Of a stretch of DNA of 64,000 nt, positions 27,401-35,549 are shown in pieces. Made by a program: the position numbers and the translations under genes. The DNA is from Chitinophagaceae bacterium UBA1931 (lineage in GTDB: Bacteria > Bacteroidota > Bacteroidia > Chitinophagales > Chitinophagaceae). How positions within the stretch are numbered: position 1 is the first letter of the stretch; each line of letters begins with the position of its first letter. The stretch lies in contig DDFJ01000004.1 in assembly GCA_002337125.1 (NCBI GenBank), positions 2,886,134-2,950,133 on the forward strand. The letters run 5' to 3'. A model generated the notes under the pieces. The model did not search any database, was not told where the DNA came from, and was given only the letters and a program-made list of their open reading frames with translations.

Positions 27401-27548
27401 TTTGTGTGTTGGTTACATCCGGAAAAGTTTCAACGGGTGTGTTTTTATAACTGATGAATCCGATAACAGCCAGTACCGCCGTCATAAAAAATACGAAGTA
27501 GCGATGGCGGAGACTGAAATGGATAATGCGATTTATAATCCTGTTCAT
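24408..27548 (-). CDS. CzcA/CusA-family heavy-metal efflux RND pump
   Basis: Inner-membrane proton-driven pump of a tripartite metal exporter. 1046 residues, family length: 12 helices in two halves with two large periplasmic loops. The TM4 signature reads DFGIIIDGAVVMVEG (about 397-411), the DFG...DGA pattern of divalent-cation (Zn/Co/Cd-type) HME-RND pumps rather than the CusA copper/silver pattern; the usual final EN is EG here. N-terminal FSLRHRYFVFF and GVCIQNGVILISVFR in TM11 are also typical. Third gene of an operon with the adaptor (36 bases upstream) and the TolC-like channel. Metal specificity is inference from the motif. Confidence 0.9.
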   Translation of the reverse strand: MNRIINRIIHFSLRHRYFVFFMTAVLAVIGFISYKNTPVETFPDVTNTQIVIIAQWPGRSAEEVEKFVTIPLEVSLNSVQKKANLRTTSAFGLCYIRIIFDDDVDDAFARQQVLSRLGNADLPDGVKPDVQPPYGPTGEIYRYTLKSNTKSIRELTTIQDWVLDRAFKSVPGVADVNSFGGEEKIFEVSVNPEMLTKYNLSSLDIYNAIAKSNINVGGDVIERNGQSYVVRGIGILKNVDDIKNIFIDKKNGVPLLVGNVADVVESGKPRLGKVSRDMNQPDVIEGIIVMRKGENPSEVLDRVREKVKDLNDNVLPKDVKIDTFYDRTNLMDYAQETVLHNLFEGIVLVTVIVLLFMADWRTTVTVAIIIPLSLLFAFMLMRLKGMSANLLSMGAIDFGIIIDGAVVMVEGLFVALDMRAKEVGMEKFNKLAKLGLFKTTGTEMGKAIFFSKIIILTCLVPIFSFQKVEGKMFSPLAYTLGFALLGALLFTLTLVPALSSILLRKNVREKHNIIVSFFENSIGKLLNIVYNNQKKSVLIALAVMIVTFFSAKLLGTEFLPELNEGALWVEAELPMSVSLNEADSVSQKMIATLSSFPEVKQVLSQIGRTNDGTDPKGFFNVQIQVDLKPKKEWKRGITEDQLIDEMDKKLNVIPGLVLNYSQPIRDNVEEAVAGVNAALAVKIFGPDFQTLDSLSKEVLHNLEGVRGIEDLGILKNLGQPEFRIQLDQQKMAMYGVNTADANAAIEMAIGGKAASELYEGERKFDIRVRYQKDYRSTQDAIDQIMVPTDDGAKIPLKEIATMQTLTGPAFIYRDNNMRYIAVKFSVRERDLGSTIAEAQQKVNAAVHLPQGYKATWNGEFENQQRANNTLARVVPICLLVIFLILFITFGNIKDALLTILNVPFALIGGIFALHVTGMNFSISAGIGFIALFGVCIQNGVILISVFRKNLDGGMHLDEAIKKGVISRVRPVVMTALMAAIGLLPAAIATGIGSETQKPLARVVIGGLVTSTILTLLILPVMYAIEYKFMHNRRNRKLLKKTGLVSS

Positions 27549-27584
27549 AAGAATGATTGATATGGTAATCGGTTAACCGGACGT

Positions 27585-28688
27585 TTATTTTTCCATTAAT
27601 TTTCTGTAAACCAGTATCTGGTTTTGTGTGATGATTTTTTGTCCTTCTGTTACACCACTTTCAATGAAACTGTATGCAGCATTTGTTTTTGTAACAGTAA
27701 CTTCCTGCACTTTTACATCGTTGCGGCTGTTGTAAACAACCACATAATTTTTTCCGTTTTCGCTGATGACTGCTGTTGCAGGAACAGCCAGTTGTTTTTT
27801 ACCGTCCTGGTGTGTGATAAATACATTGGCAAACATTTCCGGTTTTAACAAACCGGTTTGGTTTGATAATACAATTTTGATCTTCATCACTTTTGTAACC
27901 GGGTCGAGCACCTGGTTTACTTTATCCACTTTGCCAATGAAAACAGTATCGGGATAAGCCAATGTTGTTACTCTTGCTTCGTAACCTGTTTTAACTTTTG
28001 CCACATCTGTTTCGTATACGTTTGCCCAGATCCATACATCGTTAATATCGCCAATGGTAAACATGTTGCTGTTATTATCGTTGCGGATGAAATTGCCGGG
28101 GTTGATTAATTTCTCCACTACATAACCGTTGCGTGGAGAGGTTACAACATATGTTCCGTTTGCTGCAGTGCGGCCGCCGCCGTTGATCTGGATCTGCTGT
28201 TTGATTTTATTGGCATTTGAAACAGCCTTGTTATAATTTTCTTTTGCTTCAATAAAATCTTTTTCACTGGCGATGCCATTTTTATACAGATGCTCTGCAT
28301 TTTCCATGCTGCGTTTTGCAATGGCTACATCATTTCCTGCAACAGCAAGATCAGAATAGTTGCCTGCAATGTCGGCGCTCTTGATGGTAGCCAGTACCTG
28401 TCCTGCATGCACATAATCGCCGGTGCTTACATTGGTTTCAAGAACCTGCCCGCTGCTGAATGGATAAACTTTCACCACTTTGTTTTCATCAAAGCTTACT
28501 TCGCCGCTCAGCTTTACTTCTTCATCAACAGGGTGTATTTGTACTGAATCAATTTTCAGCAACTGCATGGTGCTGTCGCTGATGATGGGTTGTTTGGGAT
28601 CGGCTGCTGTTTTGTTTTCATTGTTTTTGCAGGAAGCAAAAAAGAGTGCAGCAGTGATAACAGAGAAAAAATATATTGACTTGTTCAT
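27585..28688 (-). CDS. CzcB-like periplasmic adaptor (membrane fusion lipoprotein)
   Basis: Links the RND pump to the outer-membrane channel. 367 residues. It is a lipoprotein by its lipobox F-A-S-C at residue 20. The mature part contains a barrel-sandwich/lipoyl half-motif YPFSSGQVLETNVSTGDYVHAGQVLATI (in two halves, near 75-105 and 175-205), a helical hairpin between them (about 110-170), and a beta-barrel plus membrane-proximal domain (about 210-365) with KPEMFANVFI. There is no His-rich N-terminal metal-binding extension. It lies nine bases downstream of the TolC-like gene and 36 bases before the pump gene. Confidence 0.9.
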   Translation of the reverse strand: MNKSIYFFSVITAALFFASCKNNENKTAADPKQPIISDSTMQLLKIDSVQIHPVDEEVKLSGEVSFDENKVVKVYPFSSGQVLETNVSTGDYVHAGQVLATIKSADIAGNYSDLAVAGNDVAIAKRSMENAEHLYKNGIASEKDFIEAKENYNKAVSNANKIKQQIQINGGGRTAANGTYVVTSPRNGYVVEKLINPGNFIRNDNNSNMFTIGDINDVWIWANVYETDVAKVKTGYEARVTTLAYPDTVFIGKVDKVNQVLDPVTKVMKIKIVLSNQTGLLKPEMFANVFITHQDGKKQLAVPATAVISENGKNYVVVYNSRNDVKVQEVTVTKTNAAYSFIESGVTEGQKIITQNQILVYRKLMEK

Positions 28689-28697
28689 AGTTAATGA

Positions 28698-29996
28698 TTA
28701 AAGAGTAACGATGTTTTGATTGATGGTATAGTTCAGTTCGGCAGCGGCATTACGCTGATTGTTGATTTGCGAAAGCTGGGTCATTCTTGTTTCTTTCCAG
28801 GATGCAAAGAAGTCAATGAATTCAATCAGACTTACCTGTCGTTTTTTGTAACTGTCGATCATGTTACGCAGCAGGAAATCATAATTGCTTTGAAAAGAAG
28901 TATTACTGTCGCTGAGAAAATCAGTTGTGGTGATTAATTTTTGCCAGGCATTAAACACATCGTTGTTTACCTGCTGCTCAGATTGTTTTACAACCACATC
29001 GGCCTGTTTAATACTTGTTTGTGCCGCACTGATATTTCCTTTATTCCTGTTGAACAATGGAAGTGGCAATGAAATGGCAAGGCCATAATAATTGGGCGTA
29101 TAACTGTTTAACCTGTCGTATTCAACGCCAACTGAAAGATCAGGCACAACCAATGATTTCTGGTAGGAAAGATTGTGTTGCTGCATCAGCAGTTGTTTTC
29201 TTGCAAGGTTCAGGTCAGGACGGTTGATCAATGCACTGTCCTGTAAAGAACCAATGCTTAATTGTTTGATTGATGAAGGATTAAGTTTTTCTCCTGCATC
29301 AGCAATAATCCACACACCGGGGCTGAGTTGCAGCATGGTTCTGATTTCATTTTGCAGATCCTGCTGCTGGCGGATGTTGTCGGTATAATCGCTTTGCAAT
29401 GAAAACAGCAAAGCTTTAATACGCACATTGTCTTTTTGCGAAACATCACCAATCTTCAGCATTTCATCCATACCAGCGACCAATGTTTGCAGGTTCTGCA
29501 TTTCGCTTTTGTAAATGGATGCAATATTCTGCAACTGGTTGAGGTTGTTCAGATCAGTTGTAAGAATATACTTCAGGTTCCGCATAACATCCGTAAACTG
29601 TGCTTCGGCTGTAAGAACATTGTCCTGCGATAACTGGATCAGCTTGTTTCGTTTTCCTGCAGTGCGGATAACCTGTTGCAGTTGTATATAAACCTCACCG
29701 TAAGGAACTCCATTCACTTTTGTATGACGGAAAAATTTCCCATCGTACAAAGTTTGATCGGTTGATAATGTTGGGTTATCCCAAACCTTTGCCTGTTGTA
29801 CAAGTGCTTTATTGATTTCAATATTGTACTGACTGGCGATCAGTGTAAGGTTTTTTTGCAGGAAAATTTCTTCTGCCTGAGGAATAGTGAGCTTCAGGGT
29901 ATCAGCATTTGTTTGAGCCTTGAGCAAACCCGGAAATAAAAAGGAAGTCAGCAGGAAAAAAAAGGACATTCCTTTCCCTGTTTGTTTGTATTGCAT
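28698..29996 (-). CDS. TolC/CzcC-like outer-membrane efflux channel
   Basis: Outer-membrane channel of the metal-efflux complex. 432 residues with a signal peptide (MSFFFLLTSFLFPGLLKAQ). Two outer_membrane_efflux repeats form the long helices; the visible family patterns are LTIPQAEEIFLQKNLTLIA at the mature N-terminus, NRPDLNLARKQLLMQQHNL in the middle, and GLAISLPLPLFNRNKGNI (about 308-325). First gene of the three-gene operon channel-adaptor-pump, the usual order. No metal-sensing regulator lies next to it; the nearest regulators upstream belong to the 30687-34020 group. Confidence 0.9.
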   Translation of the reverse strand: MQYKQTGKGMSFFFLLTSFLFPGLLKAQTNADTLKLTIPQAEEIFLQKNLTLIASQYNIEINKALVQQAKVWDNPTLSTDQTLYDGKFFRHTKVNGVPYGEVYIQLQQVIRTAGKRNKLIQLSQDNVLTAEAQFTDVMRNLKYILTTDLNNLNQLQNIASIYKSEMQNLQTLVAGMDEMLKIGDVSQKDNVRIKALLFSLQSDYTDNIRQQQDLQNEIRTMLQLSPGVWIIADAGEKLNPSSIKQLSIGSLQDSALINRPDLNLARKQLLMQQHNLSYQKSLVVPDLSVGVEYDRLNSYTPNYYGLAISLPLPLFNRNKGNISAAQTSIKQADVVVKQSEQQVNNDVFNAWQKLITTTDFLSDSNTSFQSNYDFLLRNMIDSYKKRQVSLIEFIDFFASWKETRMTQLSQINNQRNAAAELNYTINQNIVTL

Positions 29997-30125
29997 GTCT
30001 GTTACTTTTAAACAACGTAAAAATCAACCACAGACAATCTTTTTTATGCCGTGTTTCGTTGAACAGGCAAAAACTATCGGCAAGATGTTGCTGATTGAAA
30101 AGTTTAAAGGCCACATATAGTCAAT

Positions 30126-30157
30126 AAAAAAGCCCTGCTGGTTGCAGAGCTTTTTTT
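30126..30157. terminator. Terminator after the small Pro/Thr/Lys-rich gene
   Basis: AAAAAGC-CTGC pairs with GCAG-GCTTTTT with one mismatch around TGGTT. A/T flanks on both sides make it work in either direction. The likely user is the minus-strand gene ending at 30173. Confidence 0.7.
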
Positions 30158-30172
30158 ATCTGAATGGATGTA

Positions 30173-30547
30173 CTAACCTTTCTTGTGTTCTTTGAATCGT
30201 TTGTCGGGTGTTCCGTCTTTTTTCAAATGTTTGTTTGAATTAAAACGCTTGTCGGGAGTGCCGTCTTTTTTTACCGGACCTGCTGTTGTTTTTTCAGGAG
30301 GCGGAGCTGTTGTTGTTTTTTTAGGTGGTGGAGGAGTAGTTGTTTTCTTTGTTGTAGCTGGCGCTGTTACCGGTGGCGTTGTTTTTTGTTTGTTCTGCGC
30401 TGCATCTTTTACCTCAGCTTTCTTTTGCGTAACAGGTGCGGTTGTTTTTGTTTTAGCAGGTTCCTTTTTTACGGGGGCTGTAGTTTGGGCAAATCCTGCT
30501 GCAGTAAAGCCAGCAAGTACAATTGCCATGATTATTAACTTTTTCAT
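30173..30547 (-). CDS. Small secreted Pro/Thr/Lys-rich protein with KKDGTPDKRF repeats
   Basis: 124 residues, low-complexity, function unknown. Signal peptide KKLIIMAIVLAGFTAAGFAQ. The mature protein is almost entirely Thr, Pro, Ala and Lys (blocks such as TTTPPPPKKTTTAPPPEKTT). It ends with two copies of KKDGTPDKRF (about residues 94-103 and 109-118) separated by a short linker. This DGTPDxRF motif recurs in small Bacteroidota envelope proteins as I remember it. The character suggests an extended, positively charged periplasmic or surface linker. It is transcribed alone, with a terminator just downstream. Confidence 0.75.
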   Translation of the reverse strand: MKKLIIMAIVLAGFTAAGFAQTTAPVKKEPAKTKTTAPVTQKKAEVKDAAQNKQKTTPPVTAPATTKKTTTPPPPKKTTTAPPPEKTTAGPVKKDGTPDKRFNSNKHLKKDGTPDKRFKEHKKG

Positions 30548-30686
30548 TTCTTTCGTTTTTTTGTGATAAATGAATGCAGTATGAAACTACAATGAACAAC
30601 TTACTGTTTTCATTAATAATCGGTAAAAAGGCAAAAGCAATAGGCGATAAGGACAAAACCTGTTTTAAACCGGAATAGTGCAGCGA

Positions 30687-32882
30687 TTATTGTTGTTTCG
30701 GCCTGAGTGAATTGTAAAACAAACGGGCTTCTTCCAATGCATGATTGCAGATAAGGATTGTTTGCCGGATGTTTTCTTTCAGCGTTGTATCATCTGCCTG
30801 GGCATATTCAATCTGGTGGAGAGTGTTTTCAAGAAGCGGCGTTAAACCCATGATTGAAACCGATGTTTTTAAATCATGGGCAGTTTTTTTCATCTGCTCA
30901 TAATCTTTGGCTGAAAAAGCATTGTTCAGTTCATTAAGACTTTCCGGAAGTATTTCTAAAAACTGTTCAGTTACTGCTAACTCATAATCCAGGTTTCCTG
31001 CACTGATTTCTTTCATATAGCCGAGATTGATGTATTTGTATACTTCATCTGTGTTCTTTTCTTCATGCGGCTTTTTGCTTACTTCAGGAACCGTTGTATA
31101 TGTAGAAATCATTTCGTGTAGCAGCTCTTCACGTATAGGTTTGGATATATAATCGTTCATGCCTGCAGCAATGCATTTTTCTTTCTCACCGGCAAGTGCA
31201 TGTGCCGTCATTGCAATAACCGGAGTTTGCAGATGCAGTTCGTTCCTGATTAATTTTGTTGTGGTATATCCATCCATTTGCGGCATCTGAATATCCATCA
31301 ATATAAGATCGAAGCTTTGATACTTTAACAACTCAATTGCTTCTTTACCATTTGTAGCCAATACATACCCAAGCTTCCATGAATTAAATAAATGCCGGAT
31401 AAGTGATTGATTAATTTCATTGTCTTCAACCACAAGAATACTTGCATTAATGCCTGTTGAGTTAAAATGTTTTTCGGGTTCATGTAAAATTTCCTGCTCT
31501 TTCGCAACCTCGTACGTAAGTGTAACATAAAATGTACTTCCGCTTTCGGGTTTACTTTCCACTTCAATCGTACCTTTTTGTAATTCCACAAGATCTTTTA
31601 CAATTGCAAGTCCCAGTCCGCTGCCACCGTATGTACGTGTAATCGTATCTTCTGCCTGGTTAAAACGTTCAAAGATATGTGTGAGTTTTTCTTTGTTCAT
31701 ACCAATGCCGGTATCTCGTACAATAAACTGCAGTGTTATGTTTTCGGTTGTTGCTTTCTTCTTGATAACTTTTAAAAGAATGCTTCCTTTTCTTGTAAAC
31801 TTAACTGAATTGCCTACAAGATTAACCAGTATCTGGTTTAAGCGAATGGCATCGCCCAGCAACCATGCGGGTATCGATTCATCTACATCAACAGTAAAGG
31901 CAAGTTCTTTTTCCCTGAGTTTTTCGCTGAACATTGTTTCAATACCATCAACCAGCTTCAGTAAATTAAATGGGGCAGATTCAATACGCATCATACCTGC
32001 CTCAATCTTTGAAAGATCAAGTACATCGTTAATGATGGTTAACAGGTTTTCACCGGCGTTGTGAATTGTTTCAACATATTCTTTCGCTTCTGTGTCTAAT
32101 TTTTTCTTTTGCAGTAAGCTGGTAAACCCAATGATTGCATTCATGGGTGTGCGTATTTCATGACTCATGTTGGCCATGAAATTTTCTTTTAGTTGTGCAG
32201 CTTCAGTTGCTTTTTTTTCTGAAACATTCAGTCTGCGGATGAGTTGTTGCTGCTGCCTGAACTTAAACGAGATATATCCAAAGCTTAATAATGCTGCAAG
32301 AGCTGCCATTAATGCAAGAATACTTCCCAATGCTTTTGCCCTTGCACCATCAGTATCAGCTTTATTGGTGAGTTGAGTAACTGTTTCGTGGCGCTTGTCT
32401 TCAATGGTGGTTACAATTTTCCTGATTGAATCTGTGAGATGATGTCCCGGCTTTTCAACAAACATCTTTTCAGTAACTTCTTTTCCCTTTAACTGAAAAG
32501 TATCCACGATTGATTTGTTGTGCGATACTTTTTCATTCACCATATTTTGCAAGATCGAAACAAGAGAGTCGGTGCTTTTATCATTCACCATACTGTCTAA
32601 TTCTTCCAGTGTGATAGTGATGCTGGAAAGATCAGTTTTGATTTTTGCAATTCCGGTTGTGTCTTTCTGAAGAATTTTTGCCCTGATTTTATTTTCAACA
32701 GTGGCTATTTCATTTTCCAGCTGCTGTAATTTGTTTTTTGTTTCCAGTTCATGAATCAGGCTTTCGTTTCCGTTGATCAACTGGTTAATACTCCTGTTGC
32801 TGTTAAACTGTATAAATACAATTAACAGGATGGCTGTTAAAAAAATTGCCAGCAAAAGATATTTAAATTGACTACGGAACAT
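30687..32882 (-). CDS. Hybrid sensor histidine kinase / response regulator with Hpt domain
   Basis: Membrane phosphorelay kinase, 731 residues. It has a first helix (about 7-25), a helical extracytoplasmic sensor (about 26-183) of CHASE3/four-helix-bundle character, and a second helix (about 184-206). The HisKA domain carries phosphoacceptor His241 in NMSHEIRTPMN. The HATPase (about 340-458) has DTGIGM and GGSGLGLAIV. A receiver domain (about 480-595) has Asp530 in LILMDIQMP and Lys in YISKPI. A C-terminal Hpt domain has His669 in KTAHDLKTS. All relay residues are intact. It may signal to the LytTR regulator encoded at 33325-34020, but that link is only proximity. Confidence 0.92.
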   Translation of the reverse strand: MFRSQFKYLLLAIFLTAILLIVFIQFNSNRSINQLINGNESLIHELETKNKLQQLENEIATVENKIRAKILQKDTTGIAKIKTDLSSITITLEELDSMVNDKSTDSLVSILQNMVNEKVSHNKSIVDTFQLKGKEVTEKMFVEKPGHHLTDSIRKIVTTIEDKRHETVTQLTNKADTDGARAKALGSILALMAALAALLSFGYISFKFRQQQQLIRRLNVSEKKATEAAQLKENFMANMSHEIRTPMNAIIGFTSLLQKKKLDTEAKEYVETIHNAGENLLTIINDVLDLSKIEAGMMRIESAPFNLLKLVDGIETMFSEKLREKELAFTVDVDESIPAWLLGDAIRLNQILVNLVGNSVKFTRKGSILLKVIKKKATTENITLQFIVRDTGIGMNKEKLTHIFERFNQAEDTITRTYGGSGLGLAIVKDLVELQKGTIEVESKPESGSTFYVTLTYEVAKEQEILHEPEKHFNSTGINASILVVEDNEINQSLIRHLFNSWKLGYVLATNGKEAIELLKYQSFDLILMDIQMPQMDGYTTTKLIRNELHLQTPVIAMTAHALAGEKEKCIAAGMNDYISKPIREELLHEMISTYTTVPEVSKKPHEEKNTDEVYKYINLGYMKEISAGNLDYELAVTEQFLEILPESLNELNNAFSAKDYEQMKKTAHDLKTSVSIMGLTPLLENTLHQIEYAQADDTTLKENIRQTILICNHALEEARLFYNSLRPKQQ

Positions 32883-32915
32883 GCTTAGAGAGCAGAAAAT
32901 TACAATAAAGAAGGA

Positions 32916-33116
32916 TTAACTGTTCTTGCGTGAAGGAATTTTCATGTAGCCTGCAAAAATTCTGTATAGGATAATGATTGAAACGCAGATACCTAAGCCT
33001 GCAAGGGCATTTAAAAACCAGCTGGCACCTCTGTCAATTCCTGTGAGTAAAACGTAAAACAAAACAACTACCAGCAGGGTAAATAAAATGAATAATATGT
33101 AGTATCTCGCTTTCAT
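32916..33116 (-). CDS. Small two-helix membrane protein
   Basis: 66 residues from ATG 33116 (M-K-A-R-Y-Y-I-L), unrecognised. Two hydrophobic helices (about 6-25 and 35-55) are joined by a short GIDRGASW loop, with a basic C-terminus (KIPSRKNS). The upstream ATG at 33140 lies inside a hairpin stem, so I do not use it. It sits 33 bases upstream of the hybrid kinase gene on the same strand and may be co-transcribed with it. Confidence 0.6.
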   Translation of the reverse strand: MKARYYILFILFTLLVVVLFYVLLTGIDRGASWFLNALAGLGICVSIIILYRIFAGYMKIPSRKNS

Positions 33117-33117
33117 T

Positions 33118-33156
33118 TGATTTATTAAATCAGGCCGCATGAAAATGCGGCCTTTT
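33118..33156. other. Palindrome and adjacent 8-bp hairpin upstream of the small membrane protein gene
   Basis: TGATTTATTAAATCA (33118-33132) is palindromic around its centre and lies right at the start codon. Next to it GGCCGCAT (33133-33140) pairs with ATGCGGCC (33145-33152) around GAAA and is followed by TTTT on the plus strand. It could be a terminator for a plus-strand transcript, or an operator/leader element for the minus-strand gene. Confidence 0.5.
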
Positions 33157-33324
33157 AACCAAAACCTGCAGCACTTAATGCAACTGCCAATGTATCATTT
33201 ATAAACACCGGGGTAAAATTGCTGAATCACCGTTACAGCAGTATAGCGTAATCGGTCACAAAGGACTTTTAGTAGATGAATGGCTGTTTTTGATGGTTGG
33301 GGTACGGGAGGGGAAATAAATATG

Positions 33325-34020
33325 TTATAAAATATTCATCCGTTTGTTGAGCACTGCCCTGTAAGCATCGGCTACAGGAATTGATTTGTCGCCGATTATA
33401 ATTGTTCCATCACGCAGGCTGTCTATTTTATTGATCGCAACCACATACGAACGATGTACACGTATGAAATTAGCTGCAGTTAATCTTTCCTCAACTGCTT
33501 TTAATGTTGTGTGTATGGCATAAAACTTTTTATCGACATGCAGTTTTACATAATCACCCATCGCTTCTGCATAAAGAATATCTGTGATTTTTAAGCGGCG
33601 GATAATATTTGAATCCCTGATAAACAGAAATTCTTCATCAGTATACTTGATTTCTTCTTTATTGCTTTCAAGAATTTCTTTTGCTTTTTCTATTGCCTGT
33701 AAAAAACGGGCTGGTGTAACAGGTTTCAGAATATAATCGGCAACATTTAATTCAAATGCTTCAACTGCATATTCTTTTTTCGAAGTGGTGAAAATTATAA
33801 CAGGCCTGTTCGACCCCAGGTTTCTTGTCAGCTCCAATCCGGTCATTCCCGGCATTTCAATATCCAGCAGCAGCAAATCAACAGGTTCGTTTTGTAAAAA
33901 ATTGTAAGCATCCATTGCACTGGCACATTCTCCGGCTACAACCAAATCATTTACCTGGCTTGCAAGTTGCTTCATGGTTGTCCTGGCAATTTTATTATCG
34001 TCGATAATGAGGCAGTTCAT
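33325..34020 (-). CDS. LytTR-family response regulator
   Basis: Transcription regulator of 231 residues. The receiver domain (about 1-118) has LIIDDNKIART, phosphoacceptor Asp in LLLLDIEMPGMTGLEL, Thr in FTTSKKEYAVEAF and Lys in VADYILKPVTP. The C-terminal LytTR DNA-binding domain (about 135-231) has EFLFIRDSNIIRRLKITDI, GDYVKLHVD and FIRVHRSYVVAINKI. No LytS-type kinase is adjacent. The nearest kinase is the hybrid enzyme at 30687-32882, which has its own receiver and Hpt domain and could be upstream in a relay. Confidence 0.92.
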   Translation of the reverse strand: MNCLIIDDNKIARTTMKQLASQVNDLVVAGECASAMDAYNFLQNEPVDLLLLDIEMPGMTGLELTRNLGSNRPVIIFTTSKKEYAVEAFELNVADYILKPVTPARFLQAIEKAKEILESNKEEIKYTDEEFLFIRDSNIIRRLKITDILYAEAMGDYVKLHVDKKFYAIHTTLKAVEERLTAANFIRVHRSYVVAINKIDSLRDGTIIIGDKSIPVADAYRAVLNKRMNIL

Positions 34021-34183
34021 GGTTTCCCTTTTTTACTTTTCTATGTAAATGTAAAACAATCAGCAAAAACAAGGTTTTAATCCGGGAATTTGCCTTTTGA
34101 TTGTATAAAGGGCAGACTAGTAATCCCTAAACTTTATTTACATTGCATCACTTTCTAAAAAGCCTTATACAAAAACCTGTTTT

Positions 34184-35548
34184 ATGCGAAAACTACATTT
34201 TTATTTCAGCCTTCTGCTTATTGTTTGTTTTACAGCCAGCAGCCGTGCTCAATTAATCAGCGGCCCAATGCTTGGCCCTGTTGAATATCGTACAGCAAAG
34301 ATTTGGGTAGAAGTAAAACCGGGAAGTTCAGCAACCATTGCTTATTGGAAAAAAGGCGATATGCTGCATGCAAGAATGGTAAATAAAACATCGTCTGCCA
34401 ATGATTGGTTTTCGCCAATGATTTTTGATTTGGTTGATCTTGAAGTAAACACAGTATATGAATACCAGGTGTTGGTTAATAATAAAGTGATTGCGATGAA
34501 CAAGTTCAAAGCCGACGGAACATTCTCTACAAAAGATTTATGGCAATGGCGTAAACCGGCTCCCGATTTTTCTTTTCTTACAGGTTCATGTGCTTACATT
34601 AATGAGCCATCTGTTGATCGTCCCGGTAAACCTTATGGTGGTGATTCATCAATTTTCGAAAGCATGGCAAAAGAAAAAGCTGCATTCATGGTTTGGCTGG
34701 GCGATGAGTGGTACACCAGGGAAGTGGATTACTTTGATGAATGGGGATTGTGGAACAGAGCACATCACGACAGGAAGATTCCTGTTATACAAAACTTCTT
34801 AAAGTCAATGTCGCATTATGCAATATGGGATGATCATGATTTTGGTCCGAATGATATTGGCGGTAATTATATTCTGAAAGATGCATCAAAAAAAGTATTT
34901 ACCAATTACTGGTGCAATACTTCATGGGGAATGAACGGACAGGGAATTTATTCAATGATCAGTTATGGTGATGTTGATGTTTTCCTGATGGATGACCGTT
35001 GGTTCCGCAGTGCAGATGAAACAAAAGATTCAGTGAATGGCAAACCCAATACCGATAAACACATGTGGGGCAAAGAGCAAATGGAATGGCTTAAAAATTC
35101 ATTGCTGTACAGTAAGGCAACATTCAAAATTATTGCAACAGGAAGCCAGGTGCTGAATCCTGTTTCGCCATTTGACCGAATGCTTGATTTTCCTGCTGAG
35201 TATTATGACCTGATGAACTTTCTGAAAGAGAATGCGGTTGATGGGGTTTTGTTTTTAACCGGCGACAGGCATCACAGCGAAATTATTAAAGTGAAACGTG
35301 AAGGAACATATCCGTTGATAGATGTTACATCTTCTCCGCTTACATCGGGCACACATGTATTTGGCGGCGTTGAAAAAAATAATCCTTATCGTGAACTGGG
35401 AATTGATCAGAAACAGAATTATACAAAATTCACATTCAATGGTGCAAGAAATCAACGCAAACTTACAGTTGAATTTTTTGGAGTGAAAGGAGATAAACTT
35501 GGTGAATGGTCAGTTAATGAAAACGAATTGAAAACTGCTGTTAAATAG
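34184..35548 (+). CDS. PhoD-like alkaline phosphatase / phosphodiesterase
   Basis: Secreted metallophosphatase of the PhoD family (Ca/Fe-dependent phosphodiesterases active on phosphate esters and cell-wall polymers). 454 residues with a signal peptide ending SSRAQ. An N-terminal Ig-like domain (about 25-115) begins SGPMLGPVEYRTAKIWVEV. The catalytic part has FLTGSCAYIN, MVWLGDEWYTREVDYFDEWG, the metal-site YAIWDDHDFGPNDIGGN (about 215-231), FLMDDRWFR, and LFLTGDRHHSE (about 355-365). First gene of a five-gene operon; the next start is one base after its stop. Confidence 0.88.
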   Translation: MRKLHFYFSLLLIVCFTASSRAQLISGPMLGPVEYRTAKIWVEVKPGSSATIAYWKKGDMLHARMVNKTSSANDWFSPMIFDLVDLEVNTVYEYQVLVNNKVIAMNKFKADGTFSTKDLWQWRKPAPDFSFLTGSCAYINEPSVDRPGKPYGGDSSIFESMAKEKAAFMVWLGDEWYTREVDYFDEWGLWNRAHHDRKIPVIQNFLKSMSHYAIWDDHDFGPNDIGGNYILKDASKKVFTNYWCNTSWGMNGQGIYSMISYGDVDVFLMDDRWFRSADETKDSVNGKPNTDKHMWGKEQMEWLKNSLLYSKATFKIIATGSQVLNPVSPFDRMLDFPAEYYDLMNFLKENAVDGVLFLTGDRHHSEIIKVKREGTYPLIDVTSSPLTSGTHVFGGVEKNNPYRELGIDQKQNYTKFTFNGARNQRKLTVEFFGVKGDKLGEWSVNENELKTAVK

Positions 35549-35549
35549 T

